Source: Chloroflexota bacterium
GTDB taxonomy: Bacteria > Chloroflexota > Anaerolineae > Aggregatilineales > Phototrophicaceae
Length of the DNA stretch: 64,000 nt
Assembly: GCA_026707225.1 (NCBI GenBank)
Contig: JAPOXG010000070.1
Coordinates: 1-64,000 of the forward strand
Direction of reading: 5' to 3'
Below the pieces are notes generated by a model. That model had not been told where the DNA came from. It saw only the letters and a list, made by a program, of their open reading frames with translations, and made no database searches. Positions 26,395 through 35,429 of this stretch are shown piece after piece; position 1 is the first letter of the stretch; the number at the start of each line of letters is the position of its first letter. The position numbers were made by a program, and so were the translations under genes.

Positions 26395-27150
26395 ATGGCG
26401 CGCATTGAACTGAGAGACCAGGTCGCGCTGATCACCGGCGCGGCGCAGCGCGTCGGGCGTATTATCGCGCTGGAATTGGCGCAAGCGGGCGTCCATGTGC
26501 TGGTGCATTACCACAGCGCGGAGCCGGCGCAAGTGCGCGCGGCGCTCGATGAGATTAAATCGCTGGGTGTTGACGCCCACAGTGTGCGGGCGGATCTCAG
26601 CAGTGCTGAAGGCGTGGACGAATTAATGGCGGCGGCGCAAGACCGATTTGACCGCTTGGATATCGTCGTCAACAGCGCGTCCGTCTTTCAAACGCGCGAC
26701 TTCCTGGGCGTGTCGCTGGCCGACTGGGACTTAACCATGGCGGTCAACCTGCGCGCTCCCTTTCTCATCACGCAGCGAGCGGCGCGCCTGATGGCGGCGA
26801 ATCCAAGCCCGGGCGGCGTCATCGTCAATATCTGCGACGCCGGCGTCGACGGTCCCTGGCCCAAGTATCCCCATCACGGCATCAGCAAGTCCGCTCTATG
26901 GATGCTGACGCAGGTGAGCGCGCTTACCTTGGGACCGGCGATCCGGGTGAACGCCATCGCGCCGGGTCCGGTCATGAAGTCGGCGGGGCGAGACACTTCC
27001 GACGAAGAGTGGGCGCAGGTTGGCGAGCGCAGCGTCCTCCGGAAGACCGGCGAGCCGGAAGATGTGGCGCGGGCGGTCGTCTACCTCTGTCAAGAGGATC
27101 ACATCACCGGCGCGCTTTTGCACGTCAACGCCGGCGAGCATCTGCGCTAG
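26395..27150 (+). CDS. SDR oxidoreductase, pteridine-reductase-like, with altered catalytic residue
   Basis: 251 residues with a TGAAQRVGR nucleotide-binding loop as in PTR1/FolM-type reductases. The catalytic positions are unusual: the usual Ser is replaced by Asp148 (NICDAG), as in pteridine reductases, but the Tyr of Y-x-x-x-K is His161 (H-H-G-I-S-K165). Asn118 and Lys165 are kept. Ribosome site GGAG is 5-6 nt before ATG. Either the enzyme works with His or nearby Tyr158, or it has lost reductase function. Cytoplasmic; substrate unknown. Confidence 0.85.
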   Translation: MARIELRDQVALITGAAQRVGRIIALELAQAGVHVLVHYHSAEPAQVRAALDEIKSLGVDAHSVRADLSSAEGVDELMAAAQDRFDRLDIVVNSASVFQTRDFLGVSLADWDLTMAVNLRAPFLITQRAARLMAANPSPGGVIVNICDAGVDGPWPKYPHHGISKSALWMLTQVSALTLGPAIRVNAIAPGPVMKSAGRDTSDEEWAQVGERSVLRKTGEPEDVARAVVYLCQEDHITGALLHVNAGEHLR

Positions 27151-27151
27151 C

Positions 27152-28024
27152 TCAGCCGCGCAATCGCTGCATGCGGCGGAAGCCGGCGCCATAGGCGGCG
27201 TGCCCCATGCCGATCACAATAAAGGCGTTGGGGTCCACCTGGGAGACTTCATCTTTCAGATCGCGCACTTGCGACCGCGCGATGGTGACGTAAAGCATGG
27301 TGCGATCCAAGCCGGTGTACTCGCCCTTGATCGTCCAACTGGTGACGCCACGCTGCAGGTTGGCGAAGACGCGCTGCGCGATTGCGTCCGGTTTGTCGGT
27401 GATGATCATGGCGGTGCGAATCACGCTCGGTCCCTCGAGCACGTAATCGCTGGCTAGCCCAGCGGTGAATAGCGCGATGGCGGCGTAAAGCGCGCCTTCC
27501 CAGCCGTAGACCAGTCCGGCCGCAACGATGATCAAGGTATCGGTGCAGAGAAATGTCGTGCTCATTGGGAAGCCGTAGCGCCGCTGCAGGATCAGCGCCA
27601 GGGTCGATGTGCCGCCCATGGTGGCGCCGGCGCGATACACCAAGCCCACGCCAATACCGCCGGTGATGCCACCAAAGAGCGCGTTGAGCATCTGATCATC
27701 GCTGATGCCAGTCGGCGGCAAGCGCGGTCCGAGATTATCGACCACAACAGAAAATATCAGGATGATGACGACGCTGCGCAAGATGACGCGGGCGCCGTTG
27801 GGCAGCAATAGATAGCCCAGAAGCTGAATCGGGATATTCAGCAAGAAAATTACCAAGCCGATGGGCGTTTCGAAAAGCTCATTGAGCAACGTGGAGGCGC
27901 CGGCGACGCCAGCGGGGGCGATATCCAGCGGCTGCAAAAAGACCGTCAAGGATATGGCGCCAATGACGATGCCAACGGCGATGAGCGCATAGCGAAATAC
28001 GACAGCGTGAAGCTGAGCCAGCAT
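27152..28024 (-). CDS. YitT family membrane protein
   Basis: 290 residues: five or six hydrophobic segments in the first ~190 residues (DUF161-type repeats, with LDIAPAGVAGAS and GGITGGIGVGLVYRAGATMGG), then a soluble C-terminal DUF2179 domain (about 200-285). The family is of unknown function and lies in the cytoplasmic membrane. GGGAG sits 8 nt before the ATG. Convergent with the SDR gene, 1-2 nt apart. Confidence 0.9.
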   Translation of the reverse strand: MLAQLHAVVFRYALIAVGIVIGAISLTVFLQPLDIAPAGVAGASTLLNELFETPIGLVIFLLNIPIQLLGYLLLPNGARVILRSVVIILIFSVVVDNLGPRLPPTGISDDQMLNALFGGITGGIGVGLVYRAGATMGGTSTLALILQRRYGFPMSTTFLCTDTLIIVAAGLVYGWEGALYAAIALFTAGLASDYVLEGPSVIRTAMIITDKPDAIAQRVFANLQRGVTSWTIKGEYTGLDRTMLYVTIARSQVRDLKDEVSQVDPNAFIVIGMGHAAYGAGFRRMQRLRG

Positions 28025-28126
28025 CTTGAAATCTCCCTCATCCAGGCATCGGCGCTCGACCGCGCCCGATTCATGCCTATAGCTCCATTATAATGCCGGC
28101 GCGAGCCGAGAAGGCAGGCTGAAGCA

Positions 28127-28154
28127 TTGTCCAGCCGTGCAGGAGTGCTATACT
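28127..28154 (+). promoter_or_regulatory. Candidate sigma-70 promoter for metA
   Basis: -35 TTGTCC (28127-28132), 16-nt spacer, -10 TATACT (28149-28154), 51 nt before the metA start. Four of six and five of six consensus matches. Confidence 0.5.
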
Positions 28155-28204
28155 GATGCGCCAGATTAGCGGCTGATTATTCGCCAGGCACGGAGTTGAT
28201 CAAA

Positions 28205-29269
28205 ATGCCATTAGTCGCCCATACCGACCTGCCCAGTTTCGAGCGCTTGCGCCAGCGCGGCCAGGAAGTGCTGACGCTCACGCGAGCCACAACCCAGGAT
28301 ATCCGCGAATTGCACATCGGCTTGCTGAATATGATGCCGGATGCCGCGCTGGAAATCACGGAACGCCAGTTTATGCGCCTGGTCGGCAACAGCAACCAGA
28401 TCGCTCAGTTTTTCGTGCACGTCTTCTCGCTGCCGGGCTTGGAGCGCAGCGCCGAGACACAGGCTTATATCGACCAGTACTACACCGACTTTGAGCGCGT
28501 CAAGTCAGAAGGGCTCGACGCCTTGATCATCACGGGCGCCAACGTCGCCAACCCCAGCCTGGACCAGGAAGACTTCTGGCGTCCCTTGACCGAGGTCATC
28601 GAATGGGCGCGCCTGAATGTGACGTCGACGCTCTGCTCCTGCCTGTCGACGCACGCGCTGATGAAGTACTTTCACGGGATAGAACGCGTCAAGCGAGACA
28701 GAAAGAAATGGGGCGTCTTTGAGCACCGCGTCACCCAGCCACAGCATCCGCTGCTGCGCGAGATAAACACGCGATTCGACGTGCCGCATTCGCGCTGGAA
28801 TTCGATCACCCGCGAGCACTTCGAAAGCGCCGGCTTAACCGTGCTCATCCAGAGCTTAGACGGCGAAGTCCACATGGCTGTCAGCCCGGATCAACTGCGG
28901 CTGGTCTATTTTCAGGGCCATCCCGAATACGATATCAACAGCCTGCTCAAGGAGTACAAACGCGATCTGCTCGCTTATTTCAACGGGAAGAATGCGCAAC
29001 CGCCCTACCCCGAAAATTACTTCCCGATTGAAGCGCGCGAACTGGCGGATCGCTTCGCGCGCGATGCGCAGCTGGCGCTGGAAGACGGCGCCGACTTGCC
29101 CGCCTTCCCAGAAGATCAATTCTTGCCCCACCTGGACAACACCTGGGGCGACACCGCAAGAGCGATCTTCAACAACTGGCTCGGTTCCGTCTACCAGGTG
29201 ACCAGCCTCGATCGTCAAATTCCCTTTGATGAGGACATAGATCCGGCCAATCCGCTGGGGATTCTTTAG
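28205..29269 (+). CDS. metA: Homoserine O-succinyl/acetyltransferase (MetA family)
   Basis: 354 residues from the ATG at 28205, with GGAG 9 nt upstream; the TTG at 28196 is too close to that box. MetA acylates homoserine in methionine synthesis. The triad is present: Cys146 (TLCSC), His239 and Glu241 (F-Q-G-H-P-E-Y-D). N-terminal HIGLLNMMPDAALEITERQF is strongly characteristic. Whether succinyl- or acetyl-CoA is used cannot be decided by eye. It has its own candidate promoter and is slightly longer than E. coli MetA (309). Confidence 0.92.
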   Translation: MPLVAHTDLPSFERLRQRGQEVLTLTRATTQDIRELHIGLLNMMPDAALEITERQFMRLVGNSNQIAQFFVHVFSLPGLERSAETQAYIDQYYTDFERVKSEGLDALIITGANVANPSLDQEDFWRPLTEVIEWARLNVTSTLCSCLSTHALMKYFHGIERVKRDRKKWGVFEHRVTQPQHPLLREINTRFDVPHSRWNSITREHFESAGLTVLIQSLDGEVHMAVSPDQLRLVYFQGHPEYDINSLLKEYKRDLLAYFNGKNAQPPYPENYFPIEARELADRFARDAQLALEDGADLPAFPEDQFLPHLDNTWGDTARAIFNNWLGSVYQVTSLDRQIPFDEDIDPANPLGIL

Positions 29270-29307
29270 CGCGGAAACGGATACGAAGCAGGCAATTCGC
29301 GCTCGCC

Positions 29308-30801
29308 CTACCGGTCCGCCGTACACATCGCCTGGCCGAGAGCGTACTTGTCCACGCGGGCTTGCTCTGTATCCCAGAGACGCTCGCAATATGTGAAACG
29401 CGCCCCCAGAATGCGCTCATATTCCGGGACAAAGTCGGTCGCTCTTATCGTCCGGTCGAGCACAAAATACAGGCGATCCGCATCGTCAATGAATTGTTCA
29501 AAACGCTCGATGGTAGCCTTCCACGCGCCGGCGGAGCGCAGTGTATCCGATAAGACATAGCGCAGATCTGAGCCGTCCATGTAGTAATCAAAGACGCCTT
29601 GCAGCGCCCAGCTGTGATAGGGAAATTCGTAGACGACCGCATCGCCTTCGCTGGCGTCGCGCCGTATGGTTGATACCAATTGCTCAAACGGAAACGATAG
29701 ATGAAAAACATCTTGGTGTTGAGCATGATAAAACACGACTTTGAAGGAAGGCGCTGAATGCAATCCGGCCAGGCACCAGGCGCCTAGAAGAAGCGCGATT
29801 GCCAACCGGTTTATGGGCGCGCAGGTCAGGGCGATAGCGCCAATCAATGCGAATATCGGCAGAATCGGCAGGGAATAACGCGTGTGACTGACGAAACCGG
29901 TGGCGAGATAAGCGATGAAAATGATGGACAGGAAAACCGCCCCGACAAACCAAAGCATCCGCAAGCCTTGGTCGCGCCGCAAATGCCGCAAGCTGAGAAA
30001 TGGCAGTAGCAAGAACAATCCGAAGCCGTTGCTTAAGCCTCGTCCCAAATCAAGCATGAACTCTACTGTATCGCGCGCCGCCAAGGTTCTGGCGCCGGTG
30101 GCGGCGTCTTCATTTGCCATCGCCAAGGATTGCAGACCGGCTGGCGCGTACACAACGACGCTTGCGATGAATAGGACGAGCAGCCATATCCAGGCGCCGC
30201 TGCGGCGCGCCAATAGCAGGTGATACAGCCCAAGCGCCAAGATCAGCGCAATGGCGAGCGGATGCGTGAATAGCATCGCGGTGAGTGTCAGCAGAAATAC
30301 GATCGAATAAACTCGACTCCAACTGAAGTGTGAAAGCCGCCAGTATAGCCAGATGAGCAGGACCGTTTCCAGCACCCACAAGGAATACATGCGCGTCTCG
30401 TGCAGATAGACGCTTAACAAAGCCGACCCGCCTAGTAGAAATGCCGCCGCGATTCCAGCGCTCTGAGAGCGAAGATCGCAGCCGATTCGATAGGCAAAGA
30501 CCACCGACAGCAGGCCGAAAAACAGCGATAGTAGCCGCGCGGAGAATACTGACCAGCCGGCAGCCTGTGTCCAAAGCGACAGCATCAAGTAATAGGTAAC
30601 GGCTTCATGGTCTGGTGAAGCATAGATGCGCTCGAAAATCTGCGCGAAATCCAGCCCTCGGTTGGGCCAGCCAGCAAAATGCAGTGACATGAATTCGTCA
30701 TTCCAAATTGAATCCGCGCCGATACCCGCCAGCGCGACATAGAAGACTCCCAGCAGGAGGGCTATGTGCGCATTTACGACAGCTGACTTACCGACTATCA
30801 T
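29308..30801 (-). CDS. Polyprenyl-phosphate-sugar glycosyltransferase, GT39/ArnT-like
   Basis: 497 residues with about ten membrane helices. The first extracytoplasmic loop carries WNDEF (about 33-37), the acidic pair typical of GT-C glycosyltransferases of the PMT/ArnT group, and L-H-E-T-R-M-Y-S around 131-138. The C-terminal ~120 residues are soluble and face outside. It would transfer a sugar from a lipid carrier to lipid or protein; acceptor unknown. No other glycan gene is adjacent. Confidence 0.85.
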   Translation of the reverse strand: MIVGKSAVVNAHIALLLGVFYVALAGIGADSIWNDEFMSLHFAGWPNRGLDFAQIFERIYASPDHEAVTYYLMLSLWTQAAGWSVFSARLLSLFFGLLSVVFAYRIGCDLRSQSAGIAAAFLLGGSALLSVYLHETRMYSLWVLETVLLIWLYWRLSHFSWSRVYSIVFLLTLTAMLFTHPLAIALILALGLYHLLLARRSGAWIWLLVLFIASVVVYAPAGLQSLAMANEDAATGARTLAARDTVEFMLDLGRGLSNGFGLFLLLPFLSLRHLRRDQGLRMLWFVGAVFLSIIFIAYLATGFVSHTRYSLPILPIFALIGAIALTCAPINRLAIALLLGAWCLAGLHSAPSFKVVFYHAQHQDVFHLSFPFEQLVSTIRRDASEGDAVVYEFPYHSWALQGVFDYYMDGSDLRYVLSDTLRSAGAWKATIERFEQFIDDADRLYFVLDRTIRATDFVPEYERILGARFTYCERLWDTEQARVDKYALGQAMCTADR

Positions 30802-30932
30802 TCCCGATGGCTCCCGTGGTCGGCCGCATCTATAGCCTTGATTGTATTCAGAAACGCGGGCAAGGGAAAAGATACGGTCGCCTCGTCGGAAGCGACTGTC
30901 CAGCGCAGCGATCCTCAGATTGGAATAGTTAC

Positions 30933-31772
30933 ATGACCTTGCTTACAGCAGACGACTATCAGCGTTTCCCGCCCGTCGAGCCCGATTACCGCTATGCTTA
31001 CGGCCCAGGCTCGCAGCAATTTGGCGAGCTGACACTGCCGAGCGCAACGCCGCCCTATCCGGTCATCCTCTTGATTCATGGCGGCGGCTACCGCGAGAAG
31101 TATAACCTGCGTCCGCTGGGAGCGGTGGTGTCCGCTTTGGCGGCGGCTGGCTTCGCCGTCTGGAATATCGAGTATCGGCGATTTGGCAACGGTGGCGATT
31201 ATCCTCAGATGTTTCTGGATGTCGCCGCGGCCGCCGACCATCTGCCGAAGATTGCCGACGAGCGCCATCTTGATCTCAATCGCGTGATTACGATGGGGCA
31301 TTCCGCCGGCGGGCATCTGGCGCTCTGGCTGGCGGGACGGCCCAATATTGAGTCCACGAGTCCGATCTATGTCAGCGAGCCGCTGGCGGTTCATGGCGCG
31401 GTGGCGCTCGCCCCTCTCGCTGATGTGACCCATGGCAGCGAGAGCGAACTGAGCAGCGACGCGCTGCTGGCTGTCATGGGCGGGGAAGCGAACCGAAATC
31501 CGAGCGCCTATCGCAACGGCTGCCCGGTCAAGCTGCTCCCGCTGGGCATTCCACAGGTCATTATCGTCGGCTCGCAGGACGGGTCCATGCTCGACAACGC
31601 CGAGCGCTATATCGCGGCGGCCCGCGCGGCGGGAGATGACGCCCAGCTCATCGTGCTGCCCGGCGCCGGGCACTTTGAAATTGTCGCTGTGGAGACTGAA
31701 GAATGGGCCGCGGTTCAGCGAGCGACTGCGCAGTTGCGCGACGCGCTCCACCCAAGTTGCGGTGAACATTAG
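30933..31772 (+). CDS. Alpha/beta hydrolase (esterase/formamidase-like)
   Basis: 279 residues from the ATG at 30933; the in-frame upstream extension would overlap the divergent gene. Oxyanion-hole HGGGY, nucleophile G-H-S-A-G-G, then Asp in V-G-S-Q-D-G and His in G-A-G-H-F-E. This is the arrangement of the hormone-sensitive-lipase/kynurenine-formamidase-like group. The substrate is unknown. The ribosome site is weak, so the start is less sure than the family. Confidence 0.85.
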   Translation: MTLLTADDYQRFPPVEPDYRYAYGPGSQQFGELTLPSATPPYPVILLIHGGGYREKYNLRPLGAVVSALAAAGFAVWNIEYRRFGNGGDYPQMFLDVAAAADHLPKIADERHLDLNRVITMGHSAGGHLALWLAGRPNIESTSPIYVSEPLAVHGAVALAPLADVTHGSESELSSDALLAVMGGEANRNPSAYRNGCPVKLLPLGIPQVIIVGSQDGSMLDNAERYIAAARAAGDDAQLIVLPGAGHFEIVAVETEEWAAVQRATAQLRDALHPSCGEH

Positions 31773-31829
31773 GGCGGGTTAGGATTCACCGATGCTTGTC
31801 AGCGGACTGGTGAAAGGCGGCGACCCGTA

Positions 31830-32243
31830 ATGATCAAGCGATTGGCGCATGTCTGCATCGGCGCGACTGACCTGGCGGAAACGGAACGCTTCTACCGGGA
31901 CATGCTGGGCATGGAGAAGGCATTCGACTTTTTTCGAGCGGGTCTGCAAATTGGCTTTTACCTCAAGGCTGGCGAATCCACATTTATTGAGGTCTTCGCC
32001 GCGAACGCGCAACCCGAGATCGTCTGTCCGCTCATCAAGCACTTCTGTCTGGAAGTCGAAGATCTGGACGCGATCTGCGAAGCGCTGCAAAGCAAAGGCG
32101 TTGACGTCAGCGCTAGGAAGTTGGGTGGAGATGGCGCCTGGCAAGCCTGGATCACCGACCCCAGCGGCGTACGCATCGAGCTGATGCAATACAGCGAGGA
32201 CAGCAGCCAATTCAGCGGCCGGCCGGTGAACTTGGATGCGTGA
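31830..32243 (+). CDS. VOC-superfamily (glyoxalase/dioxygenase fold) protein
   Basis: 137 residues, single VOC module: H-V-C-I-G-A-T-D near the start, FYRDMLGM, then HFCLEVEDLDAICEAL and a C-terminal IELMQY. A metal site of His/Glu residues is plausible (H7, E-V-F-A, H-F-C, E-L-M). Substrate unknown. It lies 57 nt after the hydrolase on the same strand and may be co-transcribed. Confidence 0.85.
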   Translation: MIKRLAHVCIGATDLAETERFYRDMLGMEKAFDFFRAGLQIGFYLKAGESTFIEVFAANAQPEIVCPLIKHFCLEVEDLDAICEALQSKGVDVSARKLGGDGAWQAWITDPSGVRIELMQYSEDSSQFSGRPVNLDA

Positions 32244-32293
32244 TGTCGCTCGCCGGGCGGCGCAAGCGTGAAATTAAGTTCCGCCAGCCTGCG

Positions 32294-33808
32294 TCAGTCT
32301 CCAGCGTTCGGCCGCTCGATTCCCGCTCGCAGCGCGTCATCAATCGCCTCATCGCCGGTGGGCAGCCACTCGGCTCTCACCTCCGAGCCAGCATCGACCA
32401 GCAGCTTCATACTCGCTGGGAAATCGCCGTCGCCGCGCCAGCTATGCGCTCGCCCATACATACATGTCGCCAGCGGCGTGCCACCGTAGCCATTCAGCCA
32501 ATCCAGCGGCGGGTCGTCATCGGCATCCAGCAGCGCGCCGATCACATCAGCGAAGCCGTGGAAGGCGGCGGCGTGCAGGGGCGTCATCGCGTCATCATCG
32601 CGTATATGCAGGTCGAAGCCGAGCGAAGCCATCAGGGCGACCACATCGGCTTTCCCAGTCCAGGCAGCGTGAATCAGTTGCCGTCGGTCGCCCTCCGCCA
32701 ACTGCGGCAGGATCTCCGGATGCGCTTCCGCGATCCGCTGAGCCGCCTCGCGATCCCCGCGAGCGCAAAGAGCCAGCAGCTTCACATCCGTCGGGCTCTG
32801 CTTGATCAGCGCGTCGAAAATGTCGGCGCGCTCAAATTCCAAGGCGACTTGATGGGGCGACAAGCCAGCGGCATTGAAGGTGTAAACATATTGATGCGAG
32901 CCATCGGCAGGCGGCGCCAATTCATAACCAGCTTGATTCACGCGGGCGCGAATCGCCTGCGGATGCGCGGCCAAAGCCTTTTCGACCCGCTTAACTTCGC
33001 CCAGAATAACGGCGGCGAAGATATCGACTTGCGCGCCCCGTTTCACCAGCTCGCGCGCGGCATCGTCGTTGCGCGCCCCCAGCTGCCATTGCAGCGGCGT
33101 CGAGGCGTGGTCCAGGTCGCGGGCTTCCAGGTCGGCGCCACGCGCCAACAGCCAATCCATCACGGCCGGAGCAGTGGCATAGTGCAAGGGCGTCTTGCCA
33201 TCGCCGCCGCGCTGACGCACGATCGCCCGATCGCCTTCATAAGCGGCCTCCAGCCAATCCAGCCAGCCCTGCTCAGCCGCCGCGTGAACCGTGATTTCGG
33301 CGCCGCGCTCGATGAGCTTTTCCGCCGCTTCCGCCGATGTCACTTCGAGAATATGAAAGTCGCCCGCCCACCACTGCGATTTGGCCTGGATATCGGCGCC
33401 ATGCTTGAGCAAGACGTCGACGACGTCTTCATGCTCTTTGGCGATGATGAGCGCGGTGGAGCCGAAAAAGAAATGCGGGTCGTCAATCGTCGCCTTCAAT
33501 TCCGGATGCGACCGCAGATGTTCGTCGAGCTTTGCCGCGTCTTTTGCGTACACCAACTGTTTGAACTGTTCCAGAGCGTCGCCATAATCGATGACTTTCA
33601 GCTTGCTTCGAAGGCGCAGCTCGCCCCAGCTTTGGGCGCCATTTTCGCGGGCGATGACCGTCTGCGCTTCGCTCAAAGTCAGCGGGAAAGCCGCCGCCTC
33701 AGCGCGCGCGCCGTATTTGACCTGCGGCAAATGCTGGTGGACGCGGTCGATGGCGTCGGCGTCGCCGGCTTGGAAGGCTTGAACAAGGTTCGAAGCGGTG
33801 TCAATCAT
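32294..33808 (-). CDS. Ankyrin-repeat protein
   Basis: About 504 residues made of ankyrin repeats, recognisable from TPLHYAT, GADLEARD, TPLQWQL, TPLHAAAF and similar motifs, spanning at least residues 90-490. No signal peptide or enzyme domain is seen, so it is probably a cytoplasmic protein-protein interaction module. Starts at 33808 or 33820 are both possible; either overlaps the 3' end of the broken hepT gene, so it sits in the same transcript as the MNT nucleotidyltransferase. Whether it has a link to that toxin-antitoxin unit is unknown. Confidence 0.82.
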   Translation of the reverse strand: MIDTASNLVQAFQAGDADAIDRVHQHLPQVKYGARAEAAAFPLTLSEAQTVIARENGAQSWGELRLRSKLKVIDYGDALEQFKQLVYAKDAAKLDEHLRSHPELKATIDDPHFFFGSTALIIAKEHEDVVDVLLKHGADIQAKSQWWAGDFHILEVTSAEAAEKLIERGAEITVHAAAEQGWLDWLEAAYEGDRAIVRQRGGDGKTPLHYATAPAVMDWLLARGADLEARDLDHASTPLQWQLGARNDDAARELVKRGAQVDIFAAVILGEVKRVEKALAAHPQAIRARVNQAGYELAPPADGSHQYVYTFNAAGLSPHQVALEFERADIFDALIKQSPTDVKLLALCARGDREAAQRIAEAHPEILPQLAEGDRRQLIHAAWTGKADVVALMASLGFDLHIRDDDAMTPLHAAAFHGFADVIGALLDADDDPPLDWLNGYGGTPLATCMYGRAHSWRGDGDFPASMKLLVDAGSEVRAEWLPTGDEAIDDALRAGIERPNAGD

Positions 33809-34142
33809 CAAAATACTCATCAACGATAGCTTGCAACTGCTGGACAAGTAAGGGAAACTCGACGGTGACGGTGCGCCACAAAACGTCAAGATTGATGTCG
33901 AAGTAGACGTGCGCGAGCCGGATGCGCATTCCCTTTAGATCTGCCCAGGCAATTTGAGGGTTTTTCGCCTGAAACTCGTCGGTGACATTGGTAGCCGCTT
34001 CACCAACGACTTCAACCGCCCGCGCCAAGGCCTATTGTCGCAAATGGTCGTTTTCCAGCGCGGAGCGATTCAACCCTGCTGAAAACTCGCTGGCATGCTG
34101 AGCGGCCTGAAGCATGTGCAGCAATCGCGCGCGATCTTTCTC
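33801..34142 (-). pseudogene. hepT-like HEPN toxin gene interrupted by in-frame TAG
   Basis: The downstream part (33801-34028, 75 codons from a TTG) is the C-terminal half of a HepT/DUF86 protein with the HEPN RNase motif R-x4-H-x-Y intact (R35, H40, Y42 of that fragment). Reading further upstream in the same frame, a TAG stands at 34032-34034. Beyond it the frame continues as typical HepT N-terminal sequence (REKDRARLLHMLQAAQ..., encoded up to about 34143), with no usable start before its internal ATG. One nonsense codon and a lost start therefore appear to separate the two halves. A truncated product from the TTG, readthrough, or a sequencing error are alternatives. Confidence 0.75.
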
Positions 34143-34143
34143 T

Positions 34144-34452
34144 CTACTTTTTCTGATAGATCAACATGGCGTTATCGACAACTTCTTGTCGAAAATAACG
34201 ACTGAGATCCTGAGCAGTACGTAGATCGACGCGTTTGCCTAGGATTTCGCTTAGCTTAATTTCCTGTCCAACCATTGTAAGCAAGCCAACAGGCGCGCCC
34301 GGCACGTACTCCACCAGCAGGTCGACGTCACTATCTGGGCATGCATCGCCGCGCAAGAACGAGCCAAATAGAGACAGACGCTTGATTGGCTGTCGCTCGC
34401 AGTACTCGCGAATTGCCACCAGTGGAAGGTCGATTCCAATTGCGTCGGTCAT
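34144..34452 (-). CDS. MNT-type minimal nucleotidyltransferase (antitoxin of HepT)
   Basis: 102 residues with the exact G-S-x10-D-x-D motif (G30, S31, D42, D44) of minimal nucleotidyltransferases. In MNT/HepT pairs the MNT protein adenylylates the HEPN toxin and neutralises it. Here the partner gene immediately downstream is broken. Stop of this gene is at 34144-34146, next to where hepT should begin. Intact itself. Confidence 0.88.
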   Translation of the reverse strand: MTDAIGIDLPLVAIREYCERQPIKRLSLFGSFLRGDACPDSDVDLLVEYVPGAPVGLLTMVGQEIKLSEILGKRVDLRTAQDLSRYFRQEVVDNAMLIYQKK

Positions 34453-34493
34453 AAGTCATCCTCGCTTGCATTCATTGTAATCAACCGCCAGGC

Positions 34494-35426
34494 TCAACAC
34501 AACAGCCGCCGCAACACAGCGAGATCCACATTCCCGCCGCTGACGACGACCGCCGTCGCCCGGCCATCGCGCGGCGCGACATCATACATCAGCGCCGCGG
34601 CAGCGACCGCCCCGCCGCCTTCGACGACCCAGCCCTGTGTCTCCAGCATGAAGCGCATCGCCACCGCCATCTGCTCCTCCGAGACCAAGATCATATCATC
34701 GAGGTATCGTTGGCAGAGCGGCAGGGTGATCGAGCCTGCTTCGATTTCGCCGGAGAGGGCGTCCGCCAGCGTGTCCCACACTTGGGGCAGTTTTGCCTTG
34801 TGAAAAGCGTTGTACATGGCCGGCGCCGATTCCGCATTGACCCCGATGACTTCGATATCTGGATTGAGTTCTTTGACGGCGACCGCCACGCCCGCGATTA
34901 ATCCGCCGCCGCTGACGGGAACAAGAACCCGCTGTACAGCCGGCAGCTGCTGCAAGATTTCCACGCCGATCGTGCCGGCGCCAGCGAGGACCCGCGGGTC
35001 GTTGTAGGGCGATATCCAGGTCCCGCCTTCGCGAACGCGGCGCAGCGCTTCCGCTTCCGCTTCGTCGTAGTTGTCGCCGAATAGCAGAGCTTCCGCGCCA
35101 AAGCGTCTGACGTTATTCACTTTTTTCTTCGGCGTCGTCTTTGGCATCAGGATCTGCGCCGACGCGCCAGTCAGATGCGCGGCATAGGCGACCGCCCCGG
35201 CATGATTGCCCGAGGAAGCGGCGATGATGCCGCGCGAGCGCCCTTCCGGGCTGAGCGAAAGGATGGCGTTGAGCGCGCCGCGGATCTTGAACGAGTGAGT
35301 CTTGTTGGCGTTTTCCAGCTTCAGCCAGATGCTCTCGCCCAATTCCGGCGCGGCTTCCAGCGGGGTCGGCGGCAGATGCGGCGCCAGCCGGTGGCCGGCG
35401 CGGATAATGTCGCCCAGCGTCAACAT
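34494..35426 (-). CDS. PLP-dependent threonine/serine dehydratase
   Basis: 310 residues, fold type II PLP enzyme. Lys in T-H-S-F-K-I-R-G-A would bind PLP, ASSGNHAGAVAYAA binds the cofactor's substrate carboxylate, and SGGGLIAGVA binds the phosphate. It resembles biodegradative threonine dehydratase (TdcB) and serine racemase; there is no C-terminal ACT domain, so no isoleucine feedback is expected. Its ATG lies 3 nt after the stop of the IolE-like gene, so translation is probably coupled. Confidence 0.9.
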   Translation of the reverse strand: MLTLGDIIRAGHRLAPHLPPTPLEAAPELGESIWLKLENANKTHSFKIRGALNAILSLSPEGRSRGIIAASSGNHAGAVAYAAHLTGASAQILMPKTTPKKKVNNVRRFGAEALLFGDNYDEAEAEALRRVREGGTWISPYNDPRVLAGAGTIGVEILQQLPAVQRVLVPVSGGGLIAGVAVAVKELNPDIEVIGVNAESAPAMYNAFHKAKLPQVWDTLADALSGEIEAGSITLPLCQRYLDDMILVSEEQMAVAMRFMLETQGWVVEGGGAVAAAALMYDVAPRDGRATAVVVSGGNVDLAVLRRLLC

Positions 35427-35429
35427 GGC

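Noticed and set aside
32240..33829. 529-codon plus-strand ORF opposite the ankyrin gene
   Set aside because: The minus strand shows clear ankyrin repeats; the plus frame is Arg/Gln-rich without domains.
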